Assembly (NCBI RefSeq): GCF_002551815.1
Contig: NZ_NVPR01000038.1
Coordinates: 49,650 to 113,649, forward strand
Source: Bacillus sp. AFS098217
GTDB taxonomy: Bacteria > Bacillota > Bacilli > Bacillales > Bacillaceae_G
Length of the DNA stretch: 64,000 nucleotides
Reading direction: 5' to 3'
Part shown: piece by piece, positions 58,566-64,000 of the stretch
How the letters are laid out: each line of letters begins with the position of its first letter
How positions within the stretch are numbered: position 1 is the stretch's first letter
Notes under the pieces: generated by a model
The model's database searches: none
Told to the model about the DNA's origin: nothing
What the model saw: only the letters and a program-made list of their open reading frames with translations
Program-made: the position numbers and the translations under genes

Positions 58566-61142
58566 ATGTCGTTTTCATGGAAACGTTTCTTACAAATAGG
58601 GAAAATTATTTTTCCATTTGTTGTATTAACCATTGTATTCTTTCAAGCTCGAAAAGAACTATCAGGTATTTCATTTCGTGAAGCGATTGAAACAATTAAA
58701 AACATTCCAACTGGAGGAGTTTTTTTAGCGATTACACTTGGTGCATTTGCTGTATCAACAATGTTCTTTTATGACTTTGTCATGCTTCGTTATTTAAAAG
58801 CAGATATACCCGTGCAAAAAATCTTCCGTGTTTCATGGACAGCCAACACATTAAATGGATTTCTTGGTTTTGGTGGCCTTGTTGGAGCAGGTATACGAAC
58901 AATGTTATATCGGCCCTATGTAAAAGAGAGTGGCAAGCTTATTAAAAGCATTGCTTGGATGACAACTGCTTTTATTAATGGATTAGCTATCCTCTCATTT
59001 CTCGGCCTTATCGGAATATTAGATACACGTTTTATTCTGCATGAAAAACCTTGGTTATGGCCTGTACTCATCTTTTTTGCTCTTTTTGTACCGATATATA
59101 TTGGATTTTCCAAAATTAAAAGTCGAAAACAGCAACCTGCCGAAGGACAAGAAGAGGAGAAAAATCCAACCATTCTATATTCAATTGTTTCTTTAGTGGA
59201 ATGGCTCTCTGCCGGTATTGTCATGTATGTTATTTTAATATTATTTGGAATTGACATCGATTTCCAGAAGTTTTTAGGGGTTTATGTCATTGCAGCATTA
59301 GCTGGAGTTGTTAGTCTTGTACCAGGTGGTCTCGGTTCATTTGACCTTGTCTTTTTAACCGGTTTGGGACAATATGGTATCGATACAGGCGTATTATTAC
59401 CCGCAATGTTATTATACCGCCTCGTGTACTATATTTTACCATTTTGCCTTGGTTTAATTTTTGCTGCTTTTGAAATGACAGGAGCTGCTCTTAAAAAGAT
59501 TGAGGATAAGCCATTTATTGCACCTGCCTTAGAAACAACAGGTGTCATTTGGACCTTACAACGTGATTTCTTAGGAAAATTAGGCTCATGGGCATCCGCT
59601 GCTCTAACCGTCTTTGCTGGCTTAATGGTTATCTTATCAACCATTTTACCAACAAGTGTAAACCGTGCTCATGCATTACATATTTTAGCTCCAAAACATT
59701 TGATTCAAATTTCTTTTAGTTTGTCGTTAACATTTGGTATCCTTCTCCTTATTCTATCAAGAGGCATCTACTACGGAACGAAACGTTCCTACTATATGAC
59801 GATTGTTTCTTTAATTGGAGCTGCCATTTTTAACACACTAAAAGGGATTGACATTGAAGAAACTTTTATATTACTCATTGTACTCGCTGTACTATATATG
59901 CTTCGTAAAAGATTTGTACGTGAGAAAATGGAAGTTTCACTTTCTGATGTAGTAAAAGCCATAATATTTTCACTACTAATATTATACTTGTACAAAAACT
60001 TAGGTATTTTATTCGCTGGAGCAAAAGAAGCTTTCAAACCAGATTTTGTTGTCCGCAACATTACACAGGTAAAACGAAGTGCACTTTCAGCTGCTTTCTT
60101 TGTTCCAACCTTTTTACTCATCGGTTCTCTTATCGCGAATCGCTACCGTAGTGTATTTCCTGGGCAACCAGCAAACGATAAACGTTTGCAAAATTTCTTA
60201 GATGAACATGGGGGAAATGTACTAAGTCATTTAGGGTTTTTAGGAGATAAACAATTCTTCTTTAGTAGTGATGGAAAAGCACTTCTTTTATTTTCAACAA
60301 CTGGAAAACGACTTGTTGTACTTGGTGACCCAATTGGAGATCCTTCTGCTTTCCGTACCGTACTACAAGAATTTTTAGCTGCAGCGGATCGATTTGGGTA
60401 TATTTGCGTCTTCTATCAAATTGAAAGTAAATGGATGAGCTTATATCATGATTTTGGCTATAACTTCTTTAAACTCGGTGAAGAAGCCGTTGTTGATTTA
60501 AATACGTTTACGATATCGGGGAAAAAGCGCGCTGGATTACGAGCTACTTTTAATCGTTTTGAACGTGAAGGCTATACATTTGCTATTCATCAACCACCAT
60601 TTTCAGACGAGTTATACGAAGAGCTAAAAAAAGTATCAGATGCTTGGCTTGATGGAAAAAAAGAAAAGGGCTTTTCTCTTGGATACTTTGATCGTGAATA
60701 TATAAGCCGTGCTCCTATCGCTACTTTATCTGATGCTGAAGGTAAAATCATTGCATTTACAACGTTTATGCCAGTTTATCAAAGTGGTATCCTTTCTGTT
60801 GATTTAATGCGATACTATCCTGATGCACCTGGTGGAATTATGGATGCAATCTTTATTCATTTATTCCAATGGGCAAAAGAAAACGATTATCACTCCTTTA
60901 ATATCGGTATGGCCCCGCTCTCTAATGTTGGCTTATCAACACAATCGTTTTGGTCTGAACGAGTTGCTGCAGCGATTTTCAACAATGTCCGTTATACGTA
61001 TAGTTTCAGTGGATTGCGACATTTTAAAGAAAAATACAAACCTGCATGGAGCGGAAAATATTTAGCCTTTCGGAAAAATCACTCTTTACCGATTACAATG
61101 CTTGCCGTAACGAAATTAATAGGAAAACGAAAAAACAGCTAG
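58566..61142 (+). CDS. mprF: Phosphatidylglycerol lysyltransferase MprF
   Basis: Makes lysyl-phosphatidylglycerol and flips it to the outer leaflet, giving resistance to cationic peptides and daptomycin. The 858-residue protein has about 14 helices (flippase and central part, residues 1-510) and a cytoplasmic C-terminal synthase domain (about 525-850) with GDPIGDPSAF and the GNAT-like region around YINxGMAPLSNVG. The ATG at 58566 lies eight bases after AAGGAGAG; the frame to 58506 was rejected. It stands alone and is divergent from the ypuI pair. Confidence 0.96.
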   Translation: MSFSWKRFLQIGKIIFPFVVLTIVFFQARKELSGISFREAIETIKNIPTGGVFLAITLGAFAVSTMFFYDFVMLRYLKADIPVQKIFRVSWTANTLNGFLGFGGLVGAGIRTMLYRPYVKESGKLIKSIAWMTTAFINGLAILSFLGLIGILDTRFILHEKPWLWPVLIFFALFVPIYIGFSKIKSRKQQPAEGQEEEKNPTILYSIVSLVEWLSAGIVMYVILILFGIDIDFQKFLGVYVIAALAGVVSLVPGGLGSFDLVFLTGLGQYGIDTGVLLPAMLLYRLVYYILPFCLGLIFAAFEMTGAALKKIEDKPFIAPALETTGVIWTLQRDFLGKLGSWASAALTVFAGLMVILSTILPTSVNRAHALHILAPKHLIQISFSLSLTFGILLLILSRGIYYGTKRSYYMTIVSLIGAAIFNTLKGIDIEETFILLIVLAVLYMLRKRFVREKMEVSLSDVVKAIIFSLLILYLYKNLGILFAGAKEAFKPDFVVRNITQVKRSALSAAFFVPTFLLIGSLIANRYRSVFPGQPANDKRLQNFLDEHGGNVLSHLGFLGDKQFFFSSDGKALLLFSTTGKRLVVLGDPIGDPSAFRTVLQEFLAAADRFGYICVFYQIESKWMSLYHDFGYNFFKLGEEAVVDLNTFTISGKKRAGLRATFNRFEREGYTFAIHQPPFSDELYEELKKVSDAWLDGKKEKGFSLGYFDREYISRAPIATLSDAEGKIIAFTTFMPVYQSGILSVDLMRYYPDAPGGIMDAIFIHLFQWAKENDYHSFNIGMAPLSNVGLSTQSFWSERVAAAIFNNVRYTYSFSGLRHFKEKYKPAWSGKYLAFRKNHSLPITMLAVTKLIGKRKNS

Positions 61143-61160
61143 AATTCTAGCTGTTTTTTC
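61130..61160. terminator. Bidirectional terminator after mprF
   Basis: AAAAAACAGCTAGAA and its complement form an almost perfect hairpin that overlaps the stops of both convergent genes. Confidence 0.9.
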
Positions 61161-61911
61161 GTTTCTGAACTTGTATGACAAACTCTTTTTCGTACTTTTT
61201 ACCATTTAAATAAAAAGTACCCCATATTTTATACATTCCTTCTTCCGGAAATGTAATACGATATTGTAATTGTTCGTCTTCATTGGTAGGAACTGCATAT
61301 AAAAAATGCTCTCTCTTTTCATCAACAATATAAAGAGCCGCATGTTCTCCTGTATCAGAATTAAATTTCACCCTTTCTCCTTTCTTCATCTGAAATTGGA
61401 ATGTTAATGTAGCAGCTTCATTTGGATGCAGGGCCCCAAATAAAAGAGACATTTGATAGTCACCAATTTTTTTTGTAAGTACAGTGTCTGCAACTAGACT
61501 TTTTTGTTTTTTCTTGTCGTCTTCCCCAAAATCTTTCTTAGAAAATGATTGCTCTGTCTTCTCACGATCTTCATATAAGAAAATGGTATAAGCGGTATCT
61601 TTCGCTATACCCGGAGACAATTTATATGAGCCATTACCAGTAAATGTAGGTTTTTTTTGCTGCATTCCTTTCAACTGTTCGTCTACAATAATCGCTCGAA
61701 TCTGATCATTCACTCCACGAACCTCATTGTTATTTTTATTGAACAATTGAAAGCTAATGTCTACTTTTTCATTTCCTTTTCTATTTTTTATATCCCATTT
61801 TACCTCTCGAATATCCCCTGTTGTTTCTGTCGTTCCTTTATACTTTTGCATGTAGAATCCACCAGCTACAATAAATAGTAAAGCAATTAGCCCAATGACA
61901 AGATTTTTCAA
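61147..61911 (-). CDS. Membrane-anchored extracytoplasmic protein of unknown function
   Basis: A 254-residue protein with one N-terminal helix and a charged beta-rich outer domain, ending in a basic tail. The start was moved to the TTG at 61911 (MKNLVIGLIALLF), five bases after AGGTGA, giving a clean anchor; the ATG at 61926 has no Shine-Dalgarno. The C-terminal 110 residues (LTFQFQMKKGERVKF, EEGMYKIWGTFYLNGK) look like an Ig-type or FixG/YtkA-like fold. Its partner is unknown. Confidence 0.65.
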   Translation of the reverse strand: MKNLVIGLIALLFIVAGGFYMQKYKGTTETTGDIREVKWDIKNRKGNEKVDISFQLFNKNNNEVRGVNDQIRAIIVDEQLKGMQQKKPTFTGNGSYKLSPGIAKDTAYTIFLYEDREKTEQSFSKKDFGEDDKKKQKSLVADTVLTKKIGDYQMSLLFGALHPNEAATLTFQFQMKKGERVKFNSDTGEHAALYIVDEKREHFLYAVPTNEDEQLQYRITFPEEGMYKIWGTFYLNGKKYEKEFVIQVQKRKNS

Positions 61912-61926
61912 ACAATCACCTGCCAT

Positions 61927-62379
61927 ACTTTTTATAAATTATGACACAATTATTGCACCTATCTCTGCAAACAGAATATTGTTATACATCCATTCTATTT
62001 TTTCGTATAAATATCCTCTGTAAAATAAAGGAAAATGGTCACCAAAAGAAAAATTCACCATAAATAGTGAATTAAATAACAAACTATTGAAAACAGTATA
62101 CTCTGTATATACTACAAACAAGAAAAAGATTTTAACTAACTTTAGGTAAGAAATCTTCCTCCTCACTTTGCGCAAAAATGATGAAGTGTTCTTTGACAAG
62201 TGATTATACAAAGTTGAGTAGATAAATAAAATGCGAAAACTAAGCACCCCCCTTCTGCTCGTAAAATAATCAAGGTATCGAAAGAATCTCATCCCTCTAA
62301 GTAGTTCACTTGGTAGGATTCCTAGTGTATAATGCAAATGATGTTAATTTATATCTATACATAACAAGGAGGTTTTTTT
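61927..62379. other. Intergenic region between the anchored protein gene and deoD
   Basis: About 450 bases. An open frame at 61939-62337 on the minus strand has no Shine-Dalgarno, begins with TTG and has no recognisable composition, so it is not called. A short inverted repeat ATTCAC/GTGAAT lies at 62053-62072. The right end carries the deoD promoter. Confidence 0.5.
62305..62333 (+). promoter_or_regulatory. Predicted promoter of deoD
   Basis: TTCACT (62305-62310) and a perfect TATAAT (62328-62333) with a 17-base spacer, about 45 bases before the ATG. Confidence 0.55.
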
Positions 62380-63087
62380 ATGAGCGTTCATATTGAAGCA
62401 AAACAAGGCGAGATTGCTGAATCTATTTTATTACCTGGCGATCCATTACGTGCAAAGTATATTGCAGAAACATTTTTAGAGGATGTAACTTGCTATAACA
62501 ACGTGCGTGGCATGTTAGGTTTCACTGGAACTTATAAAGGAAAGCGTGTCTCCGTTCAAGGTACAGGCATGGGTGTTCCTTCTATTTCTATTTATGTTAA
62601 CGAATTAATCCAAAGCTATGGAGTGAAAAACTTAATTCGCGTAGGTACATGTGGCGCAATTCAAAAAGATGTAAAAGTACGCGATGTTATTATCGCAATG
62701 ACAGCTTGTACAGATTCTAATATGAATCGTTTAATATTCCCAGGGTTTGATTTTGCACCAGCTGCAAACTTCGATCTTTTAAAGAAAGCATATGATGCTG
62801 GAACAGAAAAAGGATTACACGTTCGCGTTGGTAATGTCTTAACAGCAGATGTGTTCTACCGCGAGAGTATGGACATGGTTAAAAAGTTAGGTGAGTACGG
62901 TGTATTAGCAGTAGAAATGGAAACAACTGCCCTTTATACATTAGCAGCAAAATACGGCGTAAACGCATTATCTGTATTAACTGTAAGTGACCATATCTTC
63001 ACTGGAGAAGAAACAACATCTGAAGAGCGTCAAACTACATTTAACGAAATGATTGAAATCGCTTTAGATGCTGCAATTCAACAGTAA
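62380..63087 (+). CDS. deoD: Purine nucleoside phosphorylase DeoD
   Basis: Phosphorolysis of purine nucleosides to base and (deoxy)ribose-1-phosphate. The 235-residue protein is the hexameric high-molecular-mass type. It has the phosphate-binding [12 protein letters not shown] (residues 19-30), RVGTCGAI (near 87) and VEMETTALY (near 179-187), and the catalytic Asp in [10 protein letters not shown]. The ATG follows AAGGAGG. It is closed by its own terminator. Confidence 0.97.
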   Translation: MSVHIEAKQGEIAESILLPGDPLRAKYIAETFLEDVTCYNNVRGMLGFTGTYKGKRVSVQGTGMGVPSISIYVNELIQSYGVKNLIRVGTCGAIQKDVKVRDVIIAMTACTDSNMNRLIFPGFDFAPAANFDLLKKAYDAGTEKGLHVRVGNVLTADVFYRESMDMVKKLGEYGVLAVEMETTALYTLAAKYGVNALSVLTVSDHIFTGEETTSEERQTTFNEMIEIALDAAIQQ

Positions 63088-63092
63088 TATGC

Positions 63093-63127
63093 AAAAGAAC
63101 TTGTCATACGTCTGGCGAGTTCTTTTT
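63093..63127 (+). terminator. Rho-independent terminator of deoD
   Basis: AAAGAACT pairs with AGTTCTTT across a 15-base loop, followed by T5. Confidence 0.7.
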
Positions 63128-63290
63128 GTCATATATAAAATGAAAATACAATTCAACTTCATTAACAATTTATATGACTTTTTACAAAAAACTACTCCAG
63201 AGCGGGACAGATTTTCAATTCCTATTTTCTTTTGACGTTTGTTATAATAAAGAAAATATTTATACAAGTACTCTTTTATGAGGTGAAAAA

Positions 63291-64000
63291 GTGAAAAAAA
63301 GAAGTATCGTCTTTAAACTATTTTTATTAACAGCAGCACTATTTACTATTACTTTTCTCCTTTTTTTCATTGGACAATCGCTATATTTAGAAAAATTTTA
63401 TATCGATAAAAAAGTAAAAACCGTCCAAACTGCTTTTGAAAAGTTTTTATCAAATTATAAAAAAAGTGATGGTTCATTTGAAGAAACAAGAAAATTGAAA
63501 CAAGAGTTTCACGAAAAAACCAATGCTGACATCGTTTTTTTAGACCGCAACGGAATTATAAAAGATGAAAATAATTATTATATTGAAATTGTTGATACTA
63601 CATCTAATAAAACATTTTCGATTCCACTTAACAATATTTTAACGATAGATGAATACAATAAATTCATGAACTTACAGCTAAAAAATAATGTTCTTATTCA
63701 AGTAACAGGAATTTTAAAAGACAATATAATTATCCCTGCTCGAATTGGAACCTCCTATAATTCATGGCAAAATGATAATCTTATATCTGACTTTAAACTA
63801 TTTAATATTGATTTACCAAAATCTCAGAACAACAAGTATTCCAAAACTCCAACACTTCACTTTGATACATTTGAAGGGGTTATTTCTAAAATACACCTTC
63901 CTTCAAAAAATGAGATTCGCCTTGCAAATAATTTAGAGATATTACAAGCTGCTCAGCACTTGGGATTATCTATCGTGCTTGGTCAAACGGATCCAAACAA
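63291..64000 (+). CDS. Probable membrane sensor protein, N-terminal part (cut by window end)
   Basis: The frame opens with a GTG at 63291 after GAGGTGA and runs to the window edge without a stop, giving at least 236 residues. A basic start (MKKRSIVFKLF) leads into one membrane helix (about 10-30), followed by a polar outer domain of 190 or more residues. This is the layout of the sensing half of a histidine kinase. The catalytic part lies outside the window, so the assignment is an inference from topology. Confidence 0.6.
   Translation, partial: MKKRSIVFKLFLLTAALFTITFLLFFIGQSLYLEKFYIDKKVKTVQTAFEKFLSNYKKSDGSFEETRKLKQEFHEKTNADIVFLDRNGIIKDENNYYIEIVDTTSNKTFSIPLNNILTIDEYNKFMNLQLKNNVLIQVTGILKDNIIIPARIGTSYNSWQNDNLISDFKLFNIDLPKSQNNKYSKTPTLHFDTFEGVISKIHLPSKNEIRLANNLEILQAAQHLGLSIVLGQTDPN

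Noticed and set aside
61939-62337. Open frame of 132 residues on the minus strand upstream of deoD.
   Set aside because: It begins with TTG without a Shine-Dalgarno in A/T-rich sequence and resembles no known family.

Overview
The window is a stretch of chromosome from a low-GC, endospore-forming Firmicute, almost certainly a member of the Bacillus cereus group. Nearly every gene has a recognisable Bacillus counterpart. The order follows the B. subtilis ypi-aro-ndk-hep-fol-hup-spoIVA-yph-fni-ypf and ypd-gudB-ypb-fer-ribU blocks, with cereus-group differences: no mtrB beside folE, an N-terminally extended superoxide dismutase beside dacB, ansA beside cmk/ypfB, and compact aro genes. There are no rRNA or tRNA genes, CRISPR arrays, prophage genes or transposases.

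Layout. 1-2.1 kb: qcrABC, the menaquinol:cytochrome c reductase, with a good sigma-A promoter. 2.1-4.7 kb: ypiF, ypiB, ypiA. 4.8-9.7 kb: shikimate genes aroC-aroB-hisC-aroA. 10-13.9 kb: ndk, hepT, menG, hepS (menaquinone side chain and ring methylation) and folE. 14-22.4 kb: hup, spoIVA, yphF, yphE-like, spoVIF, gpsA, der, the YIEGIA pair, yphA and a 44-residue ypzI-type gene. 22.4-27.8 kb: an apparent accessory operon of an ABC-2 exporter plus a large MalT/LuxR-type STAND regulator. 27.9-31.4 kb: fni, ypfD, cmk, ypfB. 31.6-34.5 kb: ansA, bacillithiol disulfide reductase, an amidase and a small membrane protein. 34.7-42.4 kb: glutamate dehydrogenase with two cre-like sites, mecA2, a MerR regulator with a B12-like domain, and the ypb genes including recQ. 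42.7-46.2 kb: ferredoxin with a Fur-box-like operator, ribU with its FMN riboswitch, an unknown membrane protein, a LysM/M23 peptidase and a cobalamin adenosyltransferase. 46.4-52.8 kb: resABC and resDE (cytochrome c maturation and its redox two-component system). 53-58.4 kb: rluB, dacB-spmA-spmB, the superoxide dismutase, ypuI and an unknown gene. 58.5-64 kb: mprF, an unknown anchored protein, deoD, and the start of a membrane protein cut by the window edge that is probably a sensor kinase.

Themes. Respiration recurs: qcr, heptaprenyl-quinone synthesis and res all serve one electron-transfer chain. Sporulation and envelope form a second theme (spoIVA, spoVIF, spmAB, dacB, mprF). Several start codons were moved from the longest open frame to the codon best placed after a Shine-Dalgarno sequence; some of these are TTG or GTG.

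Most of the window is ordinary core genome. The best candidates for something less described are the ABC exporter/STAND regulator operon (22.4-27.8 kb), the MerR/B12-like regulator that seems to lack the cobalamin histidine (37-37.9 kb), the extended superoxide dismutase, the predicted Fur and CcpA operators, and several unexplained intergenic hairpins.
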